Part shown: positions 1 through 9,174 of the stretch, one piece after another
Layout of the letters: each line of letters starts with the position of its first letter
Numbering within the stretch: position 1 is the stretch's first letter
Assembly (NCBI RefSeq): GCF_900452515.1
Contig: NZ_UGNW01000002.1
Span: forward strand, 140,137 to 204,136
Source of the DNA: Legionella birminghamensis
GTDB lineage: Bacteria; Pseudomonadota; Gammaproteobacteria; Legionellales; Legionellaceae
Reading direction: 5' to 3'
Length of the DNA stretch: 64,000 nucleotides
Position numbers and translations under genes: made by a program
Notes under the pieces: generated by a model
What the model was told of the DNA's origin: nothing
The model's input: the letters and a program-made list of their open reading frames with translations, nothing else
Database searches by the model: none

Positions 1-1
1 G

Positions 2-859
2 TGGGGCGATGCGCTACCAGCCAGCAGCCGAAGCATTGCCGCCAGTCTCGCGGCTCGCTCTGACCATCCCGTGTCCAAAGCCATAGCGCAGGCAGCGCAT
101 GCCGAAGGGGTTGCGCTACACGATGTTGCCGAGTTCGTTGCACTGCCCGGTCGTGGCGTGCGAGGCAGCATTGACGGTGTGACCTATCACCTTGGCAACC
201 ATCGGATGCTCGAAGAGCTGGGGCATTGTCCACCTGAATTGGAGCAGCGCATCGCTGCGATGGAGCGCGAAGGCAAAACTGTAGTGATCCTGGTGAGCAC
301 AAAGCGTGCGCAAGCCCTGATCGCGGTGGCAGACACCATCAAGGACAGCAGCAGGAGCGCTATCGGCGAGCTGCATGCGCTCGGCATCAACACCATGATG
401 CTGACTGGCGACAACCCGCACACCGCGCAGGCAATTGCCACACAAGCCGGGATTGATCGGGCGCAGGGCAATTTGCTGCCAGAGGACAAACTGCGCGAGG
501 TCGAACAACTGGCGCAGACTGGCAAGGTCGGGATGGTCGGCGACGGTATCAACGATGCCCCGGCGTTGGCACGTGCTGACATCGGATTTGCAATGGGGGC
601 CGCTGGCACCGACACGGCCATTGAGACGGCGGACGTCGCCCTGATGGACGATGACTTGCGCAAGATTCCGACTTTTGTGCGCCTGTCACGTGCGACGGCT
701 CAGGTACTGATGCAAAACATCGTGCTGGCACTGGGCATTAAAGCGGTGTTTCTGGTACTCACCTTCACTGGTCACGCGACCATGTGGATGGCCGTGTTTG
801 CCGACATGGGAGCCAGCTTGCTTGTCGTGGGCAATGGCTTGAGGCTGTTGCGCCGATGA
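2..859 (+). CDS. pbrA: P1B-type heavy-metal ATPase, C-terminal part (PbrA/CadA/ZntA type)
   Basis: Partial gene, open from base 2, so its start lies outside the window. The visible part holds the end of the nucleotide-binding domain and the P domain with MLTGDN and the hinge motif GDGINDAPA, then the last membrane helices. This is the ATP-driven efflux pump family for Pb/Zn/Cd at the inner membrane. The metal-binding CPC motif and phosphorylated DKTGT are upstream and cannot be checked. Metal choice is inferred from the next gene: a PAP2-LspA fusion beginning at an ATGA overlap is the pbrA-pbrBC arrangement of lead resistance. GC content is clearly above that of the rest of the window, which points to transfer. 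Confidence 0.9.
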   Translation, partial: WGDALPASSRSIAASLAARSDHPVSKAIAQAAHAEGVALHDVAEFVALPGRGVRGSIDGVTYHLGNHRMLEELGHCPPELEQRIAAMEREGKTVVILVSTKRAQALIAVADTIKDSSRSAIGELHALGINTMMLTGDNPHTAQAIATQAGIDRAQGNLLPEDKLREVEQLAQTGKVGMVGDGINDAPALARADIGFAMGAAGTDTAIETADVALMDDDLRKIPTFVRLSRATAQVLMQNIVLALGIKAVFLVLTFTGHATMWMAVFADMGASLLVVGNGLRLLRR

Positions 860-1797
860 ACTGGAAATTCATTCTCTATGACTGGTATGGTCTGAACGTC
901 GCGTTGTTCCAGGTCATCAATGCGGGAACGCCTGCCGCGCTGGGACCGCTGGTGTGGTTCTTCAGCCTCGTAGGCAATTACTGGACAGCGCCCTTGACGC
1001 TGCTGGGTCTGTGGTGGTGGTCGAAGTCAGCAACCAATTTAGCCCGCGCTGATGCAGTTTGGCATCGGCTCATTGTTTTTGGCACCGCCTTCCTGCTGGC
1101 CTTGCTGGCCGCCACTGTCTTGAAGCTGTGGCTCGACTTCCCGCGTCCGCCCGCCGTCTTCGGCGAGTTAGTGCGCATCATCAGTGAGCATGAGCGGCAC
1201 TACAGCCTGCCCAGTGGGCATGCTACCTATTCGGCGTTAGTTATCGGCGCGCTTTGGCCTTTGATGGGTCGCCGTGGCCGCGTCGGTTTGGTGCTTTATG
1301 CCGTCTTGGTCGGATGGTCGCGCATTGCTGCTGGAATGCACTTCCCGGCTGATGTGCTGGCGGGCTGGTGTCTAGGATTGGGCAGCACCGTTCTTGCCGG
1401 ACGGCTGATACCGCTTGTCGCTCCCACGTGGCAGACGGCTCGCCACACGTCGGCCTCGGTCTGGTATGTGGTGGCCGTGTGCGCCTTCATGGCCGACCAG
1501 TTCGCCAAGCTCGCCGTCGTCCGCACGTATGCCTATGGCGAACAGGTCGAAGTCACGCCATTCTTCAATTTCGTTCATGTACTGAATCCGGGGGCCGCAT
1601 TCAGCTTTCTGGCAGGCGCGGGCGGTTGGCAACGCTACTTCTTCATCGTCCTTGGCTTGGCAGTCTCGGCTTGGCTGGTACGCATGCTGAAACAGCGGTT
1701 GCCAAGCCTTGTACTATTATTACATTGGGAGTTGCAAATAGTTCCAAAAAGACAATCGCACAGAACCATCGCGTGGTGGTTCTGTTTATCATTTTAA
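856..1797 (+). pseudogene. pbrBC: PbrBC: PAP2 phosphatase fused to a truncated signal peptidase II domain
   Basis: Start taken at ATG 856, overlapping the pbrA stop (ATGA). The N-terminal half is a complete PAP2 phosphatase with KLWLDFPRP, YSLPSGHAT and [12 protein letters not shown], the three PAP2 motifs, between membrane helices. PbrB of this family dephosphorylates undecaprenyl pyrophosphate and the phosphate released precipitates lead. The second half starts like LspA ([22 protein letters not shown]) but real homology stops near base 1709. The remaining codons read into the leader of the pilin block. Both catalytic Asp motifs of LspA would lie beyond the break, so the PbrC half is dead; the phosphatase half could still work. 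Confidence 0.85.
1761..1784 (+). promoter_or_regulatory. Imperfect palindrome in the pilin leader (copy A)
   Basis: A 24-base inverted repeat lies 51 bases before the pilin start and is followed by a T-rich stretch. The copy B counterpart (36315-36338) is a perfect palindrome. It could be an operator or a leader hairpin; conservation between the copies argues for function, but its role cannot be read from sequence alone. Confidence 0.5.
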
Positions 1798-1835
1798 TGA
1801 TTACTTCGGAAGTGTCACAGGATTTGGATAATGAG

Positions 1836-2252
1836 ATGAAAAAACATAAGGGATTTACACTGATTGAGTTAATGATTGTTGTGGCTATCGTAGGAATTTT
1901 AGCAGCTATTGCAATCCCTGCTTATCAAGATTATACGATTCGCGCTCGAGTGACAGAGGGCTTAAGTTTAGCCTCCTCTGCTAAAGCGGCAGTCGCCGAA
2001 ACCACAATAGCTAGAAATGCACTTCCCACCTCTCAAGCCGCTACTGGGTATGTCTCGCCGGCCGCTACGGCAAACGTTTCCTCCATCACCATTGCAGCAA
2101 ATACTGGAGTGATAACAATTACTTATACAGCAGCTGCCGGAGGCGGTACCATCCTATTAACGCCTACTCTAAATGCAAATGGTGATTTGACTTGGACTTG
2201 CACCGGGGGAACTTTAGCAAATAAATACAGACCAGCTTCTTGTAGGCCGTAA
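1836..2252 (+). CDS. Type IV major pilin (PilA/PilE-like), copy A
   Basis: 138 residues. A short leader MKKHKG precedes FTLIE, the class III prepilin signal cut by PilD after Gly with Glu at mature position 5. A hydrophobic helix follows ([20 protein letters not shown]). The C-terminal pair of cysteines (in CTGG and PASC) can form the D-region disulfide. The start is the ATG directly before the leader; an upstream in-frame extension is not needed. The protein differs from copy B (36399) by a single residue near the C-terminus although the DNA differs at many synonymous sites. It is a secreted, polymerising surface subunit; no other pilus genes are in the window. Confidence 0.93.
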   Translation: MKKHKGFTLIELMIVVAIVGILAAIAIPAYQDYTIRARVTEGLSLASSAKAAVAETTIARNALPTSQAATGYVSPAATANVSSITIAANTGVITITYTAAAGGGTILLTPTLNANGDLTWTCTGGTLANKYRPASCRP

Positions 2253-2358
2253 ATTCAAACCAGTACAAGACCCATACTATCATTCAATTGAGTGTATCTA
2301 GTATAACATTCGTTTTATTAGTACTATTTATTCTTTAGTCTCTTACTCCAGAGCAACT

Positions 2359-2664
2359 ATGAGCTTGCACTTCATTGAAGAATACCCATATCCTGCCTTT
2401 CTCTGTGATACAGAAGGGACTATGATTTTAAATAATCAAGCGTATAGAGATTTTTTCCATGTTGAGGAGTGTTTATTTAGTGTTTCCCTCAGTCACTACA
2501 CTGAGCTTCATGCACTTTTTGAAATTTTAAAAAATTCTGCCCCCGGTTTAATAAAGACCTATCACAACACTATAGTTTTGCAATGGGTAGCAACGACTTG
2601 TTTATTTTTATTACAACATCCTGTGATAGCTTGTTTGAGTCAACCTTTGGAACAAGAACAATGA
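2359..2664 (+). CDS. Small PAS-like protein, copy A
   Basis: 101 residues. The N-terminus (EEYPYPAFLCDTEG, ILNNQAYRDFF) reads like the first strands and helix of a PAS sensor domain, but the protein is shorter than a full PAS domain. It sits between the pilin and a diguanylate cyclase, and the copy at 36922 keeps the same position, so a sensory or regulatory role with the cyclase is possible. No catalytic motif is visible. Function is inferred from context only. Confidence 0.6.
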   Translation: MSLHFIEEYPYPAFLCDTEGTMILNNQAYRDFFHVEECLFSVSLSHYTELHALFEILKNSAPGLIKTYHNTIVLQWVATTCLFLLQHPVIACLSQPLEQEQ

Positions 2665-2817
2665 TATGAATAGCTCGGTTCGTCCATGCTTTACCCAGAA
2701 CACCGCCGAAGAAACGAGGTGGTATACAGGCTATAATTGATAATAGGAGTTAACTCTAATAGAAAATAATCCATCGGTAACATTAATTAAAAAAATAAAA
2801 AGGTTAATGCAGAGAAC

Positions 2818-3930
2818 ATGAAACCAAATCGCTCTCCACTACAAGACGAGTGCTTTTTGTTATTACTGGAAAGCTCTCTTAGGTCAATCCCTTTCAATGG
2901 CTTATTATCGGTATTGATATCCTTCTATCTACTCTACCGACAAGCACCACTTCATTGGGTGATGACCTGGTTACTTGCTGTCATCTTTTTAAGCATAGTA
3001 CGCTTGCTGTATAGTAAGTATTGTATTAAATCAAAGCGTTATCTTCCTCAGCAAAAGCGAGCCCTACACATCTTTATGGCCTTGACATTCCTAATGGGTG
3101 CCTTGTGGGGGAGCTCTTATCTAGTATTTTATCCTTACTTTTTAAAAATGAACCAAAATATCATAACCTTGGTTCTCGGGGGAATGGCATCAGGAGCTCT
3201 CGCATCATTATCCGTTTATCTTCCTGCCTACTGTGCGTATTTATTACCGATGTTTTTACCTCTAATCGTTTACAACTATTGGTTGGGTGGATTTAATCAC
3301 AGTATTTTAGCGACGATGTTCTCTTTATTTGTTCTCATGTTACTCATTACAGCAAAATCCCAATCTAAAATTTTACAAAACACTATTCGATTAACCAAAG
3401 AAAAAGAGGAAGCACTTATTGAAATCAAGCGTTTATCTATCACCGATTCACTGACGGGCCTTTATAATCGGCGATATTTTGACCAAAGACTAAGTGAAGA
3501 GTTTGCTAGAGCCAAACGCAATCATCATCCAATTAACTTGGTGTTAATCGACGTTGATGACTTTAAACGACTTAATGACAACTATGGCCACCCCTCAGGT
3601 GATTTGTTTTTAAAGAATTTAGCTGCAGCCATAAAAAATTCTGCCCAGAGAGCAAATGATACTTCTTTTCGGATTGGGGGAGATGAATTTGCTACTATTC
3701 TGTCGAACACCTCACTGGAGGACGCTATTCTAGTATGCCAGAAATTACAAAATAAAGTTCAATCTGAAGTGTCGAATGCAACTACACTGAGTATTGGTAT
3801 CGTGAGTGTGTCCCCAAGCTGCCCAGAGGAAGACGTAGAGCAAATCATTTCAGTAGCCGATAAAACATTGTATGAAGCAAAGAAAAGCGGAAAAAATCAA
3901 GTTCGCTCTCAACAGCTTCATTGCCTATAA
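2818..3930 (+). CDS. Membrane-anchored diguanylate cyclase (GGDEF), copy A
   Basis: 370 residues. About five or six membrane helices fill residues 10-180, a short helical linker follows, and a GGDEF domain covers about 205-370. The active site is intact (GGDEF at 287-291) and the product-inhibition I-site RxxD (R278, D281) lies five residues before it. It should make c-di-GMP from two GTP at the inner membrane. There is no EAL domain. Placement after pilin genes and before a sugar-nucleotide epimerase suggests control of surface structures. Copy B is at 37376. Confidence 0.92.
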   Translation: MKPNRSPLQDECFLLLLESSLRSIPFNGLLSVLISFYLLYRQAPLHWVMTWLLAVIFLSIVRLLYSKYCIKSKRYLPQQKRALHIFMALTFLMGALWGSSYLVFYPYFLKMNQNIITLVLGGMASGALASLSVYLPAYCAYLLPMFLPLIVYNYWLGGFNHSILATMFSLFVLMLLITAKSQSKILQNTIRLTKEKEEALIEIKRLSITDSLTGLYNRRYFDQRLSEEFARAKRNHHPINLVLIDVDDFKRLNDNYGHPSGDLFLKNLAAAIKNSAQRANDTSFRIGGDEFATILSNTSLEDAILVCQKLQNKVQSEVSNATTLSIGIVSVSPSCPEEDVEQIISVADKTLYEAKKSGKNQVRSQQLHCL

Positions 3931-3989
3931 TCCAGAGCAATATTGACATAAGCAGCATTTAAAATAGTTCCAAGAAATAAGGATTCTAG

Positions 3990-4964
3990 ATGAACATACT
4001 AATCACTGGTGGCTGCGGTTTTATTGGCTCTCATCTTGCCCAATACTATCTTGGAAAAGGGCATAAGGTTGTATGCGTTGACAATTTAGACACTGGAAAA
4101 ATTGAAAATATCAATGAATTCAAACAGCATCATTCATTTACATTTGAGAAAACCGATTTATTGACTTGGCCAAACTTGCAAGATACAGTGAGTTGGGCAG
4201 ATGTGATTTTCCATCTAGCCGCATCGGTTGGAATGTTTAAAGTCTTACATGATCCAATCGCTGTAATAAATAATAATATTATTGCCTGCAACCATTTGCT
4301 ACAGGCAATCGATAAGGCTCAAAAAAAACCTATTACGGTCATTGTTTCCTCATCTGCTGTTTATGGTGATTCAAAAGGGCTGTGCGAAAGTAGTTCCCTA
4401 AATTTGAAACCTCTTACAAACTCCCATATGACTTATTCCATAAGTAAACTAACTGAGGAAATAATCGGGTACGCCTATTTTTATCAAAAAAATATACCTG
4501 TCATACTACCCCGAATATTTAATACAATTGGCCCCAGGCAGACAGGGCAATACGGGATGGTTGTTCCACGTTTTATAAAACAAGCTTGTGAGAATGAGCC
4601 AATTACTGTTTTTGGTGATGGCCATCAGACCCGCTCTTTTTGTGACGTAAGGGATGTGGTAGCGGCTCTTGATTTACTTATCAATACTCCTGCGAGTATT
4701 GGTAAGAGTATCAATATTGGAAATAATAGAGAAATCTCTATCAATAATCTGGCGGAATTAACAAAAAGTTACTCAAATAGTAACTCTACAATTGTTCACA
4801 TCCCTTATGAAGAGGCTTATGGGGTCGATTATGTGGATATTGAACAACGTTGCCCTAACCTTAACACCTTACTCACGCTAACGTCTTTTCAGCACAAATG
4901 GACTTTAGAAGAGACTTTGAAGGATTTAATTACTAAGTACAAACAATCCCCAAATAATGGATGA
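3990..4964 (+). CDS. NAD-dependent sugar-nucleotide epimerase/dehydratase, copy A
   Basis: 324 residues, extended short-chain dehydrogenase family. The N-terminal Rossmann motif GGCGFIG (residues 7-13) binds NAD, the catalytic pair is Y149 and K153 (YSISK), and SSSAVYGDS is the usual Ser/Thr-containing strand. Later motifs (PRIFNTIGPRQ, DGHQTRSFCDVRDV) resemble UDP-glucose/GlcNAc 4-epimerases and UDP-glucuronate decarboxylases. The substrate cannot be told. It probably supplies a sugar nucleotide for surface glycan or pilin glycosylation, judging from the adjacent genes. Copy B is at 38540. Confidence 0.88.
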   Translation: MNILITGGCGFIGSHLAQYYLGKGHKVVCVDNLDTGKIENINEFKQHHSFTFEKTDLLTWPNLQDTVSWADVIFHLAASVGMFKVLHDPIAVINNNIIACNHLLQAIDKAQKKPITVIVSSSAVYGDSKGLCESSSLNLKPLTNSHMTYSISKLTEEIIGYAYFYQKNIPVILPRIFNTIGPRQTGQYGMVVPRFIKQACENEPITVFGDGHQTRSFCDVRDVVAALDLLINTPASIGKSINIGNNREISINNLAELTKSYSNSNSTIVHIPYEEAYGVDYVDIEQRCPNLNTLLTLTSFQHKWTLEETLKDLITKYKQSPNNG

Positions 4965-5025
4965 ACTATAGGGCATCCTAATTGATCAAAGATTAGCCTC
5001 TGGTATTTGTGGAACTGGCCATCAG

Positions 5026-5048
5026 TGGACAAGGAAAACACCGTTGAC
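5026..5048 (+). other. Deletion scar: last codons of umuC in copy A
   Basis: The bases before the copy A SRAP gene match the 3' end of umuC in copy B (the codons for GQGKRR and stop at 42841-42861). They are joined directly to sequence that in copy B lies about 3.3 kb upstream, at 39571. Copy A therefore once had the pilin2-umuD-umuC segment and lost it in one deletion; only one or two bases of homology are visible at the join. Confidence 0.85.
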
Positions 5049-5078
5049 TAGGATTAAAGAGTCTTTGGAGGAATTACC

Positions 5079-5774
5079 ATGTGCGGCCGATTTTCTGTCG
5101 ACACCGATATCGAGAAACTAAAACAGCAATTTGAAGTCACAACGGTTGAGCCTTTACCCCAAAGTCGCAATGTCGCGCCAACGGAGGCCGCCCTTTGCCT
5201 TATTCCCACTGAAGAAGGCTTAAAGGCCGTGCAAATGCGCTGGGGCATTGTGCCCTGGTATGCGAAAAGCAAAAAATCAATGCTGCTCATTAATGCACGC
5301 GCTGAACAAGCCGCCGAAAAGCCGGCCTTTAAACAAGCGATTAAATACCGGCGCTGCCTTTTAATTATGAATGGTTTTTTTGAATGGCAGCATCACCCTA
5401 AAGACAATAAAACCGTCAAACAACCCTATTACATTCATCAGAAAGACAATGCCCTTTTAGCGGTCGCTGCCATTTGGGAGCGCTTTGAGCCTGAGCCAGA
5501 CCTGATTATTCCTTCCTGCTGCTTACTGACCACCTCCCCTAACGAACTGGTCAGTCAACTCCATGACCGAATGCCCTGGTTTTTAAACGAGACCCAGCAA
5601 GCAAAATGGCTCTCCCCTGCCCCGTTTTCCACTGAGGAAGTGAGTAACTTACTCCATCAACCACAGTCGGTTGAGCTCGTCTGCCATCCCGTGACGCCTA
5701 AAATGAATTCCGCACTGTATAAGGGGGACGATTGCATTGAAGTTCTGCCGACTGATGCCTCCATGACAGAATGA
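5079..5774 (+). CDS. SRAP/YedK-family DNA-protein crosslinking peptidase, copy A (intact)
   Basis: 231 residues. The family (YedK, human HMCES) covalently caps abasic sites in single-stranded DNA through the N-terminal Cys. That residue is C2 after Met removal (MCGRF); the partner residues are visible as N31 (SRNVAPTE), E102 (GFFEW) and H162 (LHDRMP). A GGAG ribosome site precedes the ATG. It is followed on the same strand by two small paralogs and then faces the convergent ligD. In copy B it directly follows umuC, so its original partner was probably polymerase V. The copy B version (42893) is frameshifted at the C-terminus. Confidence 0.93.
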   Translation: MCGRFSVDTDIEKLKQQFEVTTVEPLPQSRNVAPTEAALCLIPTEEGLKAVQMRWGIVPWYAKSKKSMLLINARAEQAAEKPAFKQAIKYRRCLLIMNGFFEWQHHPKDNKTVKQPYYIHQKDNALLAVAAIWERFEPEPDLIIPSCCLLTTSPNELVSQLHDRMPWFLNETQQAKWLSPAPFSTEEVSNLLHQPQSVELVCHPVTPKMNSALYKGDDCIEVLPTDASMTE

Positions 5775-5879
5775 TTTTTGAGGCCCTACAATTTCAAACA
5801 TCCATGCACTGGATTTTCTTTCGCGTTTAAGCCACCATTATCTGTACCGCAAAATTCCTTTTAAAGACAAGGAGTGTCT

Positions 5880-6161
5880 ATGGAATGGCAAATCGGCGAG
5901 ACCGTGTACTGGCTAGGCCAGAAACAACACACCCCAGATTTTGGTTTATTCCCTTTATCGATTGCGATTGTAAAAGAGACTATCCAAGACATTCGCACGC
6001 ATACCCCTCATCAAAATCCTATCGTGACTGCCCGTTTCGCTTTTGGCCTGGATGAGGTATTTAAATGTAAAGAAGACGCATTGAACGCTTTAAAGCAACA
6101 AGCGATGGCGCTTTTAAGCAATCCGACGCAACGACTTTCCAATTTTTATCGAATGCAGTAA
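5880..6161 (+). CDS. Small conserved protein, paralog 1, copy A
   Basis: About 93 residues; ATG 5880 chosen because AAGGAG lies five bases upstream. It shares IGETVYWL, FPLSIAIVKE and a C-terminal EDALNALKQQ segment with the next gene, so the two are tandem paralogs. No known domain is recognised. It is probably co-transcribed with the SRAP gene. Copy B is at 43694. Confidence 0.75.
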   Translation: MEWQIGETVYWLGQKQHTPDFGLFPLSIAIVKETIQDIRTHTPHQNPIVTARFAFGLDEVFKCKEDALNALKQQAMALLSNPTQRLSNFYRMQ

Positions 6162-6232
6162 TTCAATCGAGGTCGGCACTATCAAGACAAGCGTTTAGGC
6201 AAAGAAACGCTTCCATAACAAGGAGAACAAGG

Positions 6233-6517
6233 ATGTTAAGCATTGGTGATACAGTATACTGGCTTTCACAAGCACAGCACGATGCCGATGAGGGCACATT
6301 TCCACTGGATATTTCAATTCAAAAAGAACGCATCGAAGAGATTATAACCGGTGAATCAGGTCACGCGCTGTATAGAACTGACTACGACCGCCACTTAAAA
6401 GCAGAAGAAACATTTCCCTCCGCAGAAGAGGCCTTAAAGGCATTGATTGAACAATGCGAAACCCTTCTATTGTCACCGGACACCGAGGAAGCCTCCTTCT
6501 TTGCTCTAAGTGACTAA
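6233..6517 (+). CDS. Small conserved protein, paralog 2, copy A
   Basis: 94 residues with an AAGGAG-like site before the ATG. IGDTVYWL, FPLDISIQKERI and EEALKALIEQ align with the preceding gene; this one is acidic toward the C-terminus. No enzyme motif is visible. The pair always lies between SRAP and ligD in both copies, suggesting a shared role in the DNA-repair group; this is inference. The copy B version (44030) has a one-base insertion that rewrites its last residues. Confidence 0.72.
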   Translation: MLSIGDTVYWLSQAQHDADEGTFPLDISIQKERIEEIITGESGHALYRTDYDRHLKAEETFPSAEEALKALIEQCETLLLSPDTEEASFFALSD

Positions 6518-6570
6518 GCAAGCCAGTAGTGCAAAGACCGCAATCAGATACAAAGGGTACAATCCGCTTT

Positions 6571-9045
6571 TCAATCCAAATCCAGGGATTGATGAAGCGT
6601 AAAAAAAGACTGCCAGGGGTTTTCTCGCAAAGTGTGAAGCCGTTTCAGTAATGAGTGAAGGGTATAAAACGTATCCTCAAACTGGTCGGTTAATTCATCC
6701 CAATGAAGCGGCACTGCCACCGGCGCCTTTGGGCGGGCTCGGGTAGAATAAGGGGCGATGGCGGTGGTGTCCCATTGATTGCGCAGATAATCGATAAAGA
6801 GTTTCCCTTGGCGCTTTTTCTTGGCCATGTTACTGACATAACGATCAGGTGCGATGGTTTCCAGTGTTTCGACAAACGCCTTGGTAAAGCGTTTAATCGC
6901 CTCCCAATCGTGTTCGGGCAGAATAGGGACAACCACATGCAAGCCCTTGCCGCCGGTGGTTTTTACAAAGGAGGTCAATTGCATTGTGTTGAGGTAATGG
7001 CGCACGGTTTGAGCCGCAAGAACTACCTCTTTCCAGGCCACATCGGGGGCAGGATCTAAATCGAAGACGATAACATCCGCTTGTTCCAGGTGAGCAATGG
7101 TGCTGCCCCAGGGATGAATTTCCAATACCCCCATTTGCACTAAACTTAAAAGCCCTTTTTCATCCTCCACCGTAAGATAGTCCTCCCATTGCCGGTTTTT
7201 TTTGTCTTGAATTGGAATCGGTTTTAATGCAGGGCTTGAAGAAGCCGTTCGATGCTTTTGATAAAAACACTGCTGATAACCCCCAGGACAACGTAACAAG
7301 GTGAGCGGACGTTCCCGAATGAAGGGCAACATCCATTCAGCCACCGCTTCATAGTAATCATACAGCTGCTGTTTGCTAATCCCATCCTCTGGGTAAAGAA
7401 GTTTTTCCGGGTGACTCAGACGAACGCGGGATTTTTCAGATGGCTTCGCTGATTCAGGTACTACCTTTTCAAGCAACGAGACCGGAAGCGTTTCTTCCCG
7501 GTGAATCGTCTTTGCGGTCTTATCACGCCGAAGCCCCTTAAAACTCGGATGCCTTAAATTACTTTCTTTAGTCCATTCGCTAAATTCCACCTCAGCGACT
7601 AATTCCGGTTTAACCCAAGTGGCGGTGCGACAACCCGGTGGATTGGTGGTGAAGGGATTTTTTTCAATAACCAGCGGCAGTAATGCCTGATAAACTGTTT
7701 TTAACGAAGCTTCCGTAAACCCCGTACCCACATTGCCGCTGTACTCCAACTTCCCTTTCTCATTAAAAACCCCTAAATATAAAGAGCCAAAATAACGCCT
7801 GGCCCCCTGCGGCGGTGTAAATCCCGCGATAACATATTCTTGGCGTTTGACGCATTTGATTTTAAGCCAGCTTTTGCTGCGTTTGGTCTGATAAGGGCTA
7901 TCCGCTAATTTAGACACAATGCCTTCAAGGCCCAAACGACAGGCATTGGCGAACACCTCACGGCCCTCGCCAATAATATGGTCGTTGTAGCGAATAGCAC
8001 TTGGTGCCTGGCGAAGTACTGCTTTTAGTAGCGATTTACGCTCAATAAGCGGCAAAGATAGTAAGCTTTTACTGTGGTAATACGGCATGTCATAACAATA
8101 ATAACGAAATGGTGAATGGGAACCGGCATCAATGGCATTTTGCATGCACTGAAAGCTCGCGCGATTGGATTCATCAAAAATGACCATTTCGCCATCGAGA
8201 ATGAGGTTTTCAAACGGAAGCAGACGAATTTTATCGGCAATTACCTGGAAGGACACTGTCCAGTCGATGTGATTGCGAGATATAATACGTACCGCATCAC
8301 CCTTTTTAAAGGCCAGCATCCGGTAACCATCCCATTTGATTTCATGAAGCCAGGCATCCCCTGTTGGCGGTGTATCTGCCAGTGTGGTGAGCTGAGGTGA
8401 CATTTTCTCAGGCATTGCCTCATTGGGTACTCGAGCCAGGCGCTCATCGATTCGTTGTTTGGCGCTTCGATGAACTAATTGTGGCTTCGCTTGTGGGTTA
8501 TCAGTGAACTGTTCAAGCGTTAAGCCGCTTAATACACTCGCCGGCATTCGCTCCACAATAGGGATGGGATTGAAGTCACTAAACTCATCGTTCATCTTCA
8601 CTAGTCGCCAGGTGTTTTCCTTTGCACTACGAATGAGCTCCCAATCCCCCTGGAGTTTCTCACCGTGTAAGCTAAATCGTAAATGCCCTTTATAGAAACT
8701 GCCAATGGGATTGTCATCGAACGGCTCCCAAATGCCGTTATCCCATAGTATTACCGTGCCCGCACCATATTCCCCTTTAGGGATTTCCCCTTCAAATTCC
8801 GCGTAATCCAATGGATGGTCTTCTGTTTGAAAAGCGGTGCGTTTGATAGCGGGATTAGAACTCGGCCCCTTTGGCACCGCCCAGCTTTTTAAAACGCCTT
8901 GAAGCTCTAAGCGAAAGTCATAATGCAGATGGGAGGCTTGATGCTTTTGGATAACAAAGCGGAACTGATTAGTGAAAGAGTCACTGCCCTGAGGTTCACA
9001 GGTGCGGGAAAAATTGCGTTTGGCGCGATACTGCCCTAAGCCCAT
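6571..9045 (-). CDS. ligD: LigD: phosphoesterase-ligase-polymerase, copy A
   Basis: 824 residues with all three LigD modules. A 3'-phosphoesterase domain is at about 1-170 (HYDFRLELQG, EGEIPKGEYGAG). An ATP-dependent ligase has the nucleotidyl lysine in KWDG (K237), at about 215-520. A primase-type polymerase with DLDP metal ligands is at about 550-824. LigD ends double-strand breaks by non-homologous end joining, normally with Ku; no Ku gene is in the window. It converges with the SRAP/small-gene unit. From about 6680 to 8210 the gene is almost identical to copy B, while its 5' end and flanks are diverged. Confidence 0.95.
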   Translation of the reverse strand: MGLGQYRAKRNFSRTCEPQGSDSFTNQFRFVIQKHQASHLHYDFRLELQGVLKSWAVPKGPSSNPAIKRTAFQTEDHPLDYAEFEGEIPKGEYGAGTVILWDNGIWEPFDDNPIGSFYKGHLRFSLHGEKLQGDWELIRSAKENTWRLVKMNDEFSDFNPIPIVERMPASVLSGLTLEQFTDNPQAKPQLVHRSAKQRIDERLARVPNEAMPEKMSPQLTTLADTPPTGDAWLHEIKWDGYRMLAFKKGDAVRIISRNHIDWTVSFQVIADKIRLLPFENLILDGEMVIFDESNRASFQCMQNAIDAGSHSPFRYYCYDMPYYHSKSLLSLPLIERKSLLKAVLRQAPSAIRYNDHIIGEGREVFANACRLGLEGIVSKLADSPYQTKRSKSWLKIKCVKRQEYVIAGFTPPQGARRYFGSLYLGVFNEKGKLEYSGNVGTGFTEASLKTVYQALLPLVIEKNPFTTNPPGCRTATWVKPELVAEVEFSEWTKESNLRHPSFKGLRRDKTAKTIHREETLPVSLLEKVVPESAKPSEKSRVRLSHPEKLLYPEDGISKQQLYDYYEAVAEWMLPFIRERPLTLLRCPGGYQQCFYQKHRTASSSPALKPIPIQDKKNRQWEDYLTVEDEKGLLSLVQMGVLEIHPWGSTIAHLEQADVIVFDLDPAPDVAWKEVVLAAQTVRHYLNTMQLTSFVKTTGGKGLHVVVPILPEHDWEAIKRFTKAFVETLETIAPDRYVSNMAKKKRQGKLFIDYLRNQWDTTAIAPYSTRARPKAPVAVPLHWDELTDQFEDTFYTLHSLLKRLHTLRENPWQSFFTLHQSLDLD

Positions 9046-9068
9046 GGTTTCTCCGATGCTTGCGACAG

Positions 9069-9096
9069 AAAAACAAAAACCACCCTAAGGTGGTTT
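9069..9096 (-). terminator. Intrinsic terminator in the ligD leader (copy A)
   Basis: On the minus strand, AAACCACC pairs with GGTGGTTT around a TTAG loop and is followed by TTTTTGTTTTT. It lies between the predicted ligD promoter (9147-9174) and the ligD start. It would stop transcription before ligD unless bypassed, so it is either an attenuator or the end of a short leader RNA. It is conserved in copy B (46866-46894). Confidence 0.7.
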
Positions 9097-9146
9097 CTGA
9101 TGCAAGCATCTGAGAACGCTTTCGCGTTTCAACTGCCTACACTTTA

Positions 9147-9174
9147 AGTATAGTAAAGCCATACTGGCTGTCAA
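9147..9174 (-). promoter_or_regulatory. Predicted sigma-70 promoter of ligD (copy A)
   Basis: Minus strand: -35 TTGACA at 9174-9169 and -10 TATACT at 9152-9147, spacing 16. The same hexamers and spacing are kept in copy B although flanking bases differ. It drives an RNA of about 70 bases up to the leader terminator, or ligD by readthrough. Confidence 0.75.
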
